A stretch of 64,000 nucleotides of DNA from Buxus sempervirens. Taxonomy: Eukaryota > Streptophyta > Magnoliopsida > Buxales > Buxaceae. The position numbers and the translations under genes were made by a program. A model generated the notes under the pieces. The model was not told the DNA's origin, made no database searches, and saw only the letters and a program-made list of their open reading frames with translations. This document shows, piece by piece, positions 12,501 through 22,663 of the stretch. The stretch covers positions 23,665,829 to 23,729,828 of the forward strand of contig OX387187.1 in assembly GCA_947561395.2 (NCBI GenBank). The letters are read 5' to 3'. Position 1 is the stretch's first letter. Every line of letters begins with the position of its first letter.

Positions 12501-13122
12501 CATGTGGCAGCCCATGTGGAGCCCCCATGTGCACACGTGGCATCCCATGCGAGCACTCCTTGTGCACACGTGGCATCCCATGTGGCATCACTAAAATTCC
12601 AATAATGCCCTTAGCTTTGACTGCTCATATCTTCTTCATCCGAACTCCGATTTGAGCAAACTCAATTGCGTTGGAATCATATCGAAGTCCTCTATCCATT
12701 GGGATTAGGCTAAGCACCTTGCTTGGGGTTCGGCAAAAAGTCAACTTTCGGCTCATTCTCAAGTTTGACCGGCCCACAGAACCTTCATCCGGACTCCGAT
12801 TCCAGCAAACTCAGTTGCGTTGGACTCATGTCAGGATTCTCTATCCAATGGTATAAAGCAAGGTACTTGGCACGGAAATCAAGGAAAAGTCAACTCTTGG
12901 CTCTTCCTCAAGTTTGACCGCTCGCAGAATCCTCATCCGGCCTCCGATTCCTGCAAAATCAGTTGCGTTGGAACCGTGTCGGGATTCTCTATCCATTGAG
13001 ATACAGCAAGATAGCTAGATTTCATTTGATCGAAAGGTCAACTTTCGACCCTTCAGGGTTTGACTTTTTAGCAGGGTTTGCATTTCCGGCACTTCCGGGA
13101 GCGCAAAAATGAGGTGCGTACA
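9507..13122 (-). mobile_element. Solo LTR of a Tat element, reversed
   Basis: On the minus strand it starts TGTACGCACCTCATTTTTGC (13122) and ends GATGCGCACA (9507), about 3.6 kb. It splits the Copia pol end between LKGGV and KDLNHSPPP. Flanks are GGGGG (9502-9506) and GGGGT (13123-13127), an imperfect target duplication. The start, the repeated CCGATT...CAAACTCAGTTGCGTT blocks and the G-box cluster match the element 2 LTRs at 15272 and 34627. Low-complexity purine repeats (about 12340-12480) and a TATA-like TTTAAAAGG on the minus strand near 12275 follow the same order as in its relatives. Confidence 0.85.
12534..12572 (-). promoter_or_regulatory. Paired G-boxes in LTR upstream region
   Basis: CACGTG occurs at 12534-12539 and 12567-12572, both in a CACACGTGGCATCCC context, 33 bp apart. 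They lie upstream of the minus-strand TATA-like site near 12275. The same feature recurs in four other Tat LTRs of this window. Confidence 0.55.
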
Positions 13123-13127
13123 GGGGT

Positions 13128-13178
13128 CATTAAGGATTTGAATCACTCTCCACCACCAGATACGGTTAGAGATAAGAT
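13128..13178 (+). pseudogene. Copia pol C-terminal tail
   Basis: Encodes the last Copia pol residues (KDLNHSPPPDTVRDKI) just before the 3' LTR. It joins with LKGGV at 9506 once the solo LTR is removed. This confirms that the copy at 3439-9506 ends here. Confidence 0.85.
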
Positions 13179-13307
13179 TGTTAGAGTTTAAATGTTTCTT
13201 TGTATATTTGAATATTGTATTGTTACAACAACCTGTAGCCGTTTTACTCTATTTAATTGAAACATACTCACCACCTGAAAATCACGGTGGATTCACAAAT
13301 CCTCTCA
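13179..13307 (+). mobile_element. Copia 3' LTR, plus orientation
   Basis: Starts TGTTAGAG and ends CCTCTCA, 129 bp. It is the reverse complement of the minus-strand LTR at 831-3389 apart from scattered substitutions. It follows the pol tail directly, as a 3' LTR should. CT-rich sequence at 13308-13504 could be a longer LTR end (it finishes in TTCATGGTAT, like a primer-site start) or flanking DNA. It holds no gene. Confidence 0.75.
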
Positions 13308-13504
13308 CTCTTGAAAAGAACCCAGAAACTATCTCTTGCTTTCTTTCATCTAAAACTCTCTTTTGAAAACAATTAAGCCCTCTCCTAAACCTTTCTCTAT
13401 CTTCTTTCTTGTGACTGATTGACACACCCATCTCTCTCTCTTTCTATTGTAACAGTCGACCTCTGTTTCTATTTCATCTTTTTTTCCTATCAGCCACAAG
13501 TTCA

Positions 13505-14223
13505 TGGTATTACAACCTAGTGGCTGTATGAAATCCTAAGAACCATTATCGATTGCCATAGGTTTGAATAATTGAAATCTGGAGGTTTTCTTGGTTTCAA
13601 GAATTAAAGTATGGTTTCTCAAATTAAAACAATCAGCATTAACAAGATGAAACCACAAAACCAATACTATTAAAGATTCGTTAGAACAGATTATTCTTAA
13701 AAGTCTCATAATAGTTCTACAATAAAGAAACAGAAAATAAGTAGTTATTTCAATAAACAATCACACTTAAATAAATCAATTTTTTTGCAATAGATACTAC
13801 ACACTCAATCAAAAATCATGTTGTAACAATCTTGTTCCATATTCTGAAGTTTTTGTTGGAAGAAAAACTGTAGATCAACCTACCTCGATTTATAATAATC
13901 CCTTGAATAAAGAAACCTTCTTGCTTTGATCGCCAAAACCTTGTTCTCTAAATCGCCACCTTAGGGTTTTCTCCCCAAAAATCGTCACATGCCCAACTCT
14001 AACAATTTTGAATAAAAAGTCTTAATTTAGGTTTAGAGTTAATATTTATAATAGGATACTAATTAGCTTAATTAATAATTTACCCCTAACTTGTAGAGAA
14101 GATGGGTTAAGCTAACTCTTTTTATTTTAATGAAATAGGCTAACCCAACCTATTTCTCTTAATTATTATTTATTTTACTATTAATTTACTACTTTACCCT
14201 TTTTAAAATTTTAAGGTGTTACA
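13505..14223 (-). mobile_element. Chromovirus 3' LTR, minus orientation
   Basis: On the minus strand the LTR starts TGTAACACC at 14223, directly after a polypurine tract, and runs to about 13505 (approximate edge). It is AT-rich and non-coding. Lying downstream of the integrase and chromodomain coding remnants makes it the 3' LTR of a Ty3/gypsy chromovirus. Confidence 0.75.
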
Positions 14224-14250
14224 TTCTCCCCCCTTAAAAGAATTTCGTCC
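14224..14250 (-). other. Chromovirus polypurine tract
   Basis: The minus strand reads GGACGAAATTC then TTTTAAGGGGGGAGAA, the standard Tekay-type polypurine tract that primes plus-strand DNA synthesis, immediately before the LTR start. Confidence 0.85.
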
Positions 14251-14270
14251 TCAAAATTAGATAACATACC

Positions 14271-15271
14271 TCAATCAAAGAGATGGGGAAAATGCGCACG
14301 AACACTTTGTTCCAATTCCCATGTTGCTTCTGATTCTGCATGATTGCTCCATAGAACCTTGACCATTGGAATGGTCTTAGCTCTTAGCACTTGCTCATTA
14401 CGATCCAAGATACATATAGGAATTTCCACATAAGATGAATCTTCAAGAAGCTAAATGGATTTCCAATTTATTACATGGGATGGATCTAGCACATAAATAC
14501 ATAGAAAAAATCATACACCAAAGATAACTGTGGTGGTAATGCAATCCTATATGTAACCTCTCCAACATGCGACATGATCTGAAAAGGTCCAACAAACCTA
14601 GGAAAAAGTTTCCCCTTCTTCCCAAACCTCATCACACCACTTACTGGAGACAACTTCAAGAACACATGATCTCCCACTTCAAATTCCAACTTCCTTCTTC
14701 TCATATCTGCATACCCTTTCTGCCTGCTTTGAGCTGCCTTAAGCCTTTCTTTAACCAGCTTCACCACATTGGTGGTTTCCTCAATCACCTCAGACCTTAA
14801 CATACCCTTCTCACCTAGTTCTCTCCAACAAATAGGTGATCCACTAGGCCTACCATATAAAGCCTCAAATGGTGCCATGCCTATGCTTGCATGACAGCTA
14901 TTGTTGTAGGCAAACTCCACCAAATGTAAATGATTCTCCCAACTGCCTCCAAATTCTAGCACACAAGCCCTTAACATATCCTCCAAATTTTGATTCACCC
15001 TTTATGTCTAGCCATTTGTCTGTGGGTGAAAACCTATACTAAACTCCAACTTAGTTCCCAAAGCTCCATGTAGGCTATCCCAAAATTTCGTTGTAAATTT
15101 AGGTTTTCAATTAGACACAATGGATAAAGGAATACCATGTAGTCTAAAGATTTCCTAAATATACAATCTAGCCAAAGCATCCAAAGGAGTGTCATTCCTC
15201 ACTGGCAAGAAATGAGCACTCATGGTCAGCCTATCCACAATCACCCAAATGTTGTTCTTCCCCCTTCTTGT
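14271..15271 (-). pseudogene. Chromovirus integrase end and chromodomain, broken
   Basis: The minus strand encodes the end of a Ty3/gypsy pol. From the 5' side come integrase core pieces (IWVIVDRLTMSAHFLPVR), then a stretch with stops where the second catalytic Asp should be (VSN instead of VSD). An open 170-residue part (14486-14998) carries EFAYNNSCHASI, FEALYGR and the GPF/Y module FPRFVGPFQIM. After a frameshift near 14488 the chromodomain tail reads DPSHVINWKS and VKVLWSNHAESEATWE, with a stop at 14271. This tail is typical of Tekay-type chromoviruses and in relatives binds modified histone H3. The 5' part is cut by the Tat LTR at 15272. Confidence 0.85.
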
Positions 15272-15804
15272 TGTAAGCACCTCATTTTTGAGCTCCCAAA
15301 AAGCCAGAAATGCAAAGCCAGGCTAAAAAGTCAAACCCTGAGGGGTGAAAATTTGACCGTTTAATCAGATAAAATTTGGCCACCTTGCTTTATGTCAATG
15401 AATAAAGAATCCCAACACGAGTCCAACGCAACTGGGTTTGCAGGAATCGGAGTCCGAATGAAGGTTCTGTGGGCGGTCAAACTTAAGGAAGAGCCGAGAG
15501 TTGACTTTTCCTCGAATTCCGTGCCCAGTACCTTGCTCTATACCATTGGATAAAGAATCTCGACACGATTCCAACGCAACTGGGTTTGCAGGAATCGAAG
15601 TCAAAATGAAGGTTCTGCGGGCAATCAAACTTAAGGGAAGGCCAAAAGTTGACTTTCTCGAACCCCGTGCCAAATGCTTAACCCTACGTCATTAAATAGA
15701 GGGCTCCAATACGAGTTCAACGCAATTGAGTTTGCTCAAATCGGAATTCGGATGAAGGAGATATGAGCTGTCAAAGTTTCCGAGCAGCAAAACCGGAAAC
15801 TACA

Positions 15805-15830
15805 CACGTGGCGCAGGAACTGCCCACGTG
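15805..15830 (+). promoter_or_regulatory. Paired G-boxes
   Basis: CACGTG at 15805-15810 and 15825-15830, both followed by GC (ACGTGGC core), 20 bp apart and about 330 bp upstream of the TATA box. In plants this core binds bZIP and bHLH factors. Binding here is inferred. Confidence 0.55.
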
Positions 15831-15979
15831 GCAGCCAACGCAGCAAAATATCTCGGGAACTAAATCTTGAATATCCAAAAATCTCAAGGACTAAACAAAA
15901 ATTCGTATGGGGCAATCTGTAGATATCCAAAAGTGTCAACTCGGTCAGGTCGAGGGGCAAATCCGTAATTTTCGATTTG

Positions 15980-16145
15980 TATCCAGCATTTAATGCCGGA
16001 TACACTTGCCCGTCTTCATATCCAGACTCCAAGACCGGATACAAAGATTTGCCCGGCGAGATTCGCGCCGATTCTCCGACAAATTCGCGGCGGAATTAAA
16101 TTTTGGCAATCATTGTGTTTTGTATCCGGCCTTCAAGGCCGGATA
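15980..16145 (+). promoter_or_regulatory. TATCCGG-N9-CCGGATA sites upstream of TATA
   Basis: Three 23-bp inverted-repeat sites start at 15980, 16019 and 16123, each with seven-base arms (TATCCAG or TATCCGG, then CCGGATA) around exactly nine bases. The first two are 39 bp apart. The third ends 13 bp before the TATA box at 16158. The same site occurs in element 1. Confidence 0.75.
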
Positions 16146-16157
16146 CATTAAGAATGT

Positions 16158-16164
16158 TATAAAA
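16158..16164 (+). promoter_or_regulatory. LTR TATA box
   Basis: TATAAAA followed by a GGGGGCAGCAGCCCCC block, in the expected place between the upstream control region and the CT-rich leader of the LTR. It probably sets the start of the element transcript. Confidence 0.6.
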
Positions 16165-17616
16165 GGGGGCAGCAGCCCCCTTTCCAATGGTTGCTGGCCT
16201 TCACCCTTTTCTCCCCTTTCCTTCCTCATCCGAACCACTCCCTTTTCAGCTCTCTTGCCACTACCACCTCCCCACTTCACCCCAAAACCACTCCATCCCC
16301 TATCCACCTTCTTCCTCTTCAATTACTCCCCATCAAGTGAAGGTGGTCTTGCTGCTGCTGTTAAGAGAAGGAACCTCCAGCTGCTGTTGGGCTTCAAGGA
16401 GCTGCCTACAGCACCCAAGAGAGCCTACTAACCACCAGGTATCATTTCTTGTCCCATTTTATTCAATATATATGAGATTGAGTGCATTTCGTGAAGTTAA
16501 AAAAGTGTGTTGCCTCCCATGGTTGAGAGCTGCCATCTCCCACATTCTCTGCATGTTGTTCACACCATGGAAGCCTCCAAGTAAGGAAGAGGTTTAAATT
16601 TCGTCCTAGGGAGAGAAGAGGGTTTGCTTTATGCACTTTTGGGTCTCCTTAAGCTACTGTTTTGTATATCTGGAATGTGTATTTTAGTTGCTGGTTTGTA
16701 TGCTCAGCTTCTTCAGGTTGTGGTTTTGTTTCCATTAAGAGGAGCTTGTTCCTCTTTCACTTCATCCAATGTACCCCTATAACAACCTCCATTTCTCTTC
16801 TTGTTCTTCCCTTTTCTCACCTTTTCTTACATCTTTTTTTGTTGAGTGTTTTGCTGCTGGCCGTACCCCTTTTGTTTGCTGTTCTTGGCTGCAGTTACAG
16901 CATGCATGCCTCCCACATATCTCTGTTTTGGTGTGAGTTCGATTGTTAGTTGGAAGACATACTAAGATGTCAATCAGACTTTCTGTTTATACATGTAATT
17001 ACTGTACTTTTTTTTTGTGTCTTCCTTTCCTTACTTTGCTGCTGCTAAAGATGTACTAACATGCTCCCCCCAGCCCCCTTTCTCTATCTGTTGTTTTGAC
17101 CCTTAACAGGTCTTTGTTTGCCTTTTTTTTTCTTACTTGCTGTTTGGTGCTTAGCAAACATGCTCCCCTACCCCACGTATGGTTGTTTCTATTAAACCAC
17201 GCATGCTACTAATTAGGTGCACCAATCTTGTCTTTGTTTTGCCGTTTTTTTTTCTCATACATAAGTATATCAGCATGCTCCCAACCCCCTAATCTGCTAC
17301 CATGGCTTAAGCAATCTGCTGCCGGAGGTGGTGGCAGCACCCTTCACCCTTGGTAGCACACCAAGCATGTCCTAAACTTAACATACTGGTTGCTGTCCCC
17401 CTGGTCATAGTGGGTTTTGTTTACTTCCCATGAGTATGCAACATGCCAGGAAGAGAGAACTTCCTTTCCTTGTATATCCACGACTTAGAAGTCCAAAAAC
17501 GGCCTAATCTCCTTAATTAGAAACCCCTTAAAGTCCTCCTAAAAACTAGAAGAAGATCCCCAAGCAAAAGGAAATAAATCCGCAAAGTTCAGAATTTCAT
17601 AACAGGTTTTATTACT

Positions 17617-17850
17617 TGAACGTTCGAACGTTCATCGAACGCGGGTCGAACGTTCAGGTCAAAAAGTTGTTTTCTCTTCTCTTGTTCAAACATTCATCGA
17701 ACGGCCAATGAACGCTGCTCACAATTTCACTATTTTTTCACCACCATTCGACCGACAGTCGAACGTTCAGCGAACGCTGCTCTCGGGTTTCTCTGCATAA
17801 CACCAACGTTCGAACGGCAGGCGAACGGCCAGCGAACGCTGATCATATCT
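17617..17850 (+). repeat. 62-bp tandem repeat of 11-nt phased CGAACG triplets
   Basis: CGAACG (or one-base variants) occurs at 17625, 17636, 17647; 17687, 17698, 17709; 17749, 17760, 17771; and 17811, 17822, 17833. Spacing inside each triplet is exactly 11 nt and triplets start exactly 62 bp apart. CGAACGTTCG is self-complementary, so neighbouring words can also pair. The array lies about 1.5 kb downstream of the TATA box, in the transcribed part of the LTR. Confidence 0.85.
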
Positions 17851-19039
17851 TCTACAATTTGCCTCCGATTATCACGCCGTTTGGACCGTGACTTCTATAA
17901 TCACCAAAAGTATCTCTACATCAACAAATTAGATACATCTGTGATGGTTTACACCAAAACTATTAAACCAATAGGGTTTCCGGGTCACCCGGAAATCCAA
18001 CATGGGACCTGGACCGCCAGTCCAATTCGGATGCATAGTGGGCCTTCCAACGGGGTCCACCCAGCCCAATAAACCTAAAAGCATGAGAAATAAGCAAGTT
18101 AAGCAAATTTGACTTATTGAACCGGATGGACCAGACCCAATGCGGTCCACCCAGATTTGTTTTATGGAATGATATCTGAATTGCGTGGTTTGGCCGAGAC
18201 CCGGGGTTAGGGCCTATCGGGCCCGTCAAAGCCCAAAAAACTAACCAAGTGAAGGTTCAAAACCCTAACTTCACTTAACTTGGGATTTCAAGCCTAAGAA
18301 TTGGACTACGGGCCCTAAACCCAATGTCCAACCCACCTGGGTGAATTTAAATAAGATAAATTAAAAACAGCTTGGCAACAATCATGGGCCCCCCCCAGGG
18401 GCCCGCAAACCAACGCCGGCCCACTATTTGCACAAAAACCACTTAAGCTTCAAACCTGAACCTTAATCTAAAATCAATTTACTTAACCTAAGCCCACAGG
18501 GCCTCCTAGGTTAGACAGAGGCCCACCAGGGGCACAGGGGCTTACCCAAGCCCACCAAGGACACCTTGGGCCTTCCAACGGGGCCCATCCAATCAGACTC
18601 AGACAATTTAATTTAAGCAAAGATAAAATCAACTAAAGGGACCTACACCAACCCAGGTGGTCCCACTAAGACTTAACTGAATGGCATGCTGGATTAGGAA
18701 TCGGGTGAGAACCAAATAGTAAGCTGACTCAAACCAGGGAACCCACGGGACCCGTTGTGCGCGCCCGATTTCGGTTGCACGACGAGGCGCACGCAAAACG
18801 ATGCATACCACGGGAAATCAAGGTGGACCGGGGGTCCAAGTCCCATGTTGGGTTTCCGGGTGATCCGGAAACCCTATTGGTTTATCCGGTTCGGTTCGGA
18901 AGTGGCACTCACATCCAGCAATAATCACAAAAAATACACAAGATTGACACTCTGTCAGAAAGAAAGACTGGCTCAAGATTGGTTAAGTGGTATAAACCCC
19001 AAGACATCAAAATCCCCCTTGGTTCAGTCAAGAATCAAT

Positions 19040-19420
19040 TTCGGCACGTAAAATGGGGTATACGCTCACTTCCTGAAGTGAGCGCCAGGTGAGCGCCAGT
19101 AGGCGGCTAAGAACCAGGCAAAATTTGGACTATGCGCTCACTCGATACTAAGTGAGCGCGAGCTGAGCGCCAAGTGGGCGCGAGATGGGCGCCAGCTTCG
19201 CGCGAGAATCGCGCATGGTTTTAAGTGAGCGCGAGCTGAGCGCCAATTGGGCGCGAGATGGGCGCCAGCTTCGCGCGAGAATCGCGCATGGTTTTAAGTG
19301 AGCGCGAGCTGAGCGCCAAGTGGGCGCCAGCTCGGCGGGTAGTGAAATTAGAAAGGGCGCCTACTTCCTAAGTGAGCGCAAGTGAGCGCCAAGTCGGCGG
19401 ATACTCACTGCGATTTTCGA
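19040..19420 (-). repeat. 73-bp repeat built of 11-nt GC words
   Basis: Core copies start at 19151, 19224 and 19297, 73 bp apart. Each is six 11-nt blocks plus a 7-nt linker: GAGCGCGAGCT, GAGCGCCAAGT, GGGCGCGAGAT, GGGCGCCAGCT, TCGCGCGAGAA, TCGCGCATGGT. Flanking degenerate blocks keep the 11-nt step (for example TATACGCTCAC, AGCGCCAGGTG). The array is in the transcribed part of the reversed LTR. Confidence 0.8.
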
Positions 19421-20243
19421 CTCTCTGTTATTTCGAGATATCCATCTCTGGCTGATCTTTTTCGGCCTGTAATTGTTCCACTAGTCTCCTAATATGCCCA
19501 GGACACTTCCCGACTAGTTTTGGATTTAATCTAAACACATCTTATTTCAAGTTGTAATTCACTTTCATGCTCGGACTCATGATATTCCAGAAACCCAGAA
19601 AACTCACAATACCACCATGCAATCACAATACATCATGAATAATATTGCCTAGAACACTTCCCCGGGCTTCGACCACTCCCCAGAAGGCACTTAAACTTGT
19701 ATTGGAATTAATCTAACCTAACATATCGTAAACCGAACCTCAAAATCACACATCAACAAATTAACAGTGAAGGGAAAAGGGGGTTTATAATGGGGTACAC
19801 GAGATGAAATGACCACGGGGAACATGCTCCCCTTCGAATCACACAAGCAGAATTAGTTAACAAAATGGTAGAATGTAAAACATCATGACATGCTATGCTC
19901 GAAATGAGCTTATATTCGAAAAAAGAGAATGGTCGGGAACATTACCTGGGTGTCAAAACACCCTTTTGAAGTGAGCAGGTAGGCTCCCCCTTTGAAGCTC
20001 CAGCAGCGGCTGGACTCTCCTCCTTTGGGCTCACTTGGCAAGCTCCTCCTTCTCCTTTGAATGCTGAAGAACAGCAAACCCTCAAATCCAACCTCCACAA
20101 TCCCAACCTCCAAAATTTCCGAGCCCCAAAAGTTTCCGACCTTAAAAAAGATCTTCAACCCTTAAGAATGTCCAACCCCCAAGAAATGCCGAACCACAGA
20201 AAAAATCTCCAACCCAAAATCCCGAACCCCAAGGTTGCTGCGG

Positions 20244-20251
20244 CTTTTATA
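20244..20251 (-). promoter_or_regulatory. LTR TATA box, minus strand
   Basis: TATAAAAG on the minus strand. Just upstream of it (20268-20340) lies another run of 11-nt GC words (TATCCGCCGAG, AGCGCATACCG). Two G-boxes lie about 270-300 bp upstream (20521-20526 and 20540-20545). The order matches the LTR at 15272. Confidence 0.55.
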
Positions 20252-21127
20252 GAAGAGGAAAGGGGGTATCCGCCGAGTTTGGCGCCCAGCTCAAGGTGAG
20301 CGCATACCGCCCGCCACGTTCGCGTGAGCAACCGAATGATTAAAAATCAATTAATGCGGCCGCTCGTTTGCTCGGAAAATCCGAATTTTCGGATTTAGTC
20401 CCTGGTTATTTTCAATTTAATCCGATATTCTTGGATTTTTACATATTTAGTCCCTGGGATATTTTGAATGTTTGGATATTTATGGATTTGATCCCCGAGA
20501 TATTTTTCTGCGCAACTTGCCACGTGTGCAGCTCTCTGCCACGTGCGCAGTTTGCCGGTTTTGCTGCTCGGGAATTTTGTCAGCTCATATTTTCTTCATC
20601 CGGGCTCTGATCTGGGCAAACTTAGTTGCATTAGAATCGTATCGGAGCCCTCTATCCCATGACCTAGGGGTAAGCCTCTGGATCGGATTTTAGCAGAAAG
20701 TCAACTTTTGGCTTCGCCCAAGTTTGACCGCCCGCAGAACCTTCATCCGGACTCCGATTCCTGCAAACTCAGTTGTGTTGGAATCGTGTCGAGATTCTCT
20801 ATCCAATGATATAAAGCAATGTATCTAAATTTCTCTTGATCAAAAAGTCAACTTTTTGTCCCCTCGTGGTTTGACTTTTTGCCAGGGTTTTCATTTTCAG
20901 CAATTCCAGGGGTGCAAAAATAAGGTGCTTACACCTGTCATCCGACGGGGCGGACTAGGGTGTCTACGGACTTCCCCAGACCACAACCGAGACCTGTCTC
21001 AGAATCTCAAGCCGCAGACCAAAAGCCCTAAATAGACAAGATTAGGCACCTAGGTGTCCGCCTGCACCCCATCAGGCGGTGGCGACTCCGAATCACCCCG
21101 TGCCGCGTTTCCCACGCGCGCACAGCC

Positions 21128-21144
21128 TGGCGACTCCACTGGGG
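21128..21144 (+). other. Element 2 primer binding site
   Basis: TGGCGACTCCACTGGGG starts three bases after the LTR end. It is close to the site of element 1 (39554), which matches the tRNA-Arg-type site known for Ogre elements. It marks the start of the internal region of element 2. Confidence 0.8.
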
Positions 21145-22663
21145 ACCACTCAGCCCAGTAAGACCCTGCTTAGACCGAGTCAGCATAAGAGGGATTTAGG
21201 GGATATTTAGGAACTCTTGCTACCCCATATAGCAAAGCACAGAATACACGTAACTACGTATTCTGGGGAGTCCTGCCACAAGGACGCGATAATTGCCTAA
21301 GGCAAGTGGAATTTAAGTGGTCCCCTGTGACCCTCCACTTACCTGGGGATTCTCCCAGGACATCGTAATACGTGCCAATTCTGCACCTTACTACACGGGC
21401 AGTAGGGATTCTTTTATCACCTAAATCCAGACAAAATTCACCCGTGTTGACACAGCACGCAGCCCAACTGCACACACGGGCACACCACCACACCGTGGAC
21501 GAATGTTTATTTAATTTTAAATCCCCTGCCTCGTTGCGATAAACTGCGTGGGGTGACACGCACGAGGGAGGATGCGTGAATGATCCGACCCTTGATAGAT
21601 GAGTGAATCAGATATTGCTACTTCTTTACCAAACTTAGACCTCTCTAGCAGCCTACCCTTCTGATTCCTACGAACTGATCTTTGGGATGGTATTAGCACA
21701 TACGCTCCCGTGGCTTGCCGGGGAAAGCAGGGTAAACCCATCCCCCCAGTTTTCTGGAGTCCATTAGCACCACTGGTTTCTTGCCGTGGTACGCGAGGAT
21801 CCAGTACTGGTCCAGACCCTTGTAGGCTTATGTCTCGGGCTGGGTATCCTCCCCCACCTAACGCTTCTGAATGAACCTTGAGTTGAGCATGAGAGGGTGA
21901 GTAGGATGTGAATGATGAATATAAGAGGAGTAAAATCGGAATAAAATTCAGAGTCCATTAGGGGCAGCAACCCCCGCCTTTCACATCAAATTGAGTAAAC
22001 CCTAGATCATGGGCGACCTCAGCCCTAATTTAGGAAGCTCACCTAATTTTGATCAGGGGAACCACCCCAGATCCATGCATGGAGTCCTGTATGCTATGGG
22101 TCTTGACCCATTAGAGTCCGCTGGGAGCACTTTAAGTCTAGAGTGGTCTTTTAAAGCAGACGAAAGCCGGCCAGATCAGACAAACAGATGAAAGCATGCC
22201 AGATCAGAACAAGGGCACTAAACCCTAGATCTAGGAACTTTTAGCCTACCTACTTGGAAAGCAATTTGTATCCGTCCTTTTGGCTCCCAACAGCCCTAAG
22301 GATGAATTCTTTCCAGCTTCGTAAATATCTTGTAAATTTTCGCCCTCGATGGCAAGTTGTAATTTTGCTGTGGTCCGACACCGAAAGCAGATGAAAGACA
22401 GAAAGACTGATCGGGACTTGAATGTGCTCCTCTACACAAGTATGTCTAGGAGTTGCACCTTCGTTGGCGCCAACCCTTAGGACCACACACCATGTGTGCC
22501 TGAGTTAAATTCCGCACTGTCATATCTTTTGCTTTATCTTGTGAAGCATGTTAGAACTGCTAGTGGTTAGCTCTTTTGCTTAAAATTATGCATGTCTTAG
22601 GACTAACTTAGAATCTTTGTGTGGAACCTTAAACTGATTTGGAATTTTGATCGGATAGTTGGC
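21145..22663 (+). other. Element 2 leader, no gene recognised
   Basis: About 1.5 kb between the primer site and ORF1. Small reading frames occur but none shows a known motif. I see no clear tandem repeat or hairpin here. Confidence 0.5.

Larger units (their letters stand above)
18756..20933 (-). mobile_element. Reversed Tat solo LTR nested in the 5' LTR
   Basis: On the minus strand it starts TGTAAGCACCTTATTTTTGC (20933) and ends GGGCGCGCACA (18756), 2178 bp. Flanks are CCCGT (18751-18755) and CCTGT (20934-20938), a target duplication with one change. Removing it restores GACCCGTCATCCGACGG, which is intact in the sister LTR near 61000. It carries G-boxes at 20521 and 20540, a minus-strand TATAAAAG at 20244-20251, and phased GC arrays on both sides of that TATA. 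Confidence 0.88.
15272..21124 (+). mobile_element. 5' LTR of Tat element 2 (with nested solo LTR)
   Basis: Starts TGTAAGCACCTCATTTTTG and ends ACGCGCGCACA directly before a primer site. Without the nested insertion it is about 3.67 kb. It carries two G-boxes (15805, 15825), a TATCCGG-type array (15980-16145), TATAAAA at 16158-16164, a CT-rich leader, a splice-donor-like AG/GTATC at 16439, and a 62-bp CGAACG array (17625-17838). It is clearly diverged from the 3' LTR at 34627, and the five bases before it (CTTGT) do not match those after 61181 (ACGTG). The two LTRs are therefore probably not an original pair. Confidence 0.8.

Noticed and set aside
16006-16949. Serine/proline- and leucine-rich frames in the 15272 LTR leader
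   Set aside because: CT-rich leader sequence with no domain, lying inside an LTR just after its TATA box.
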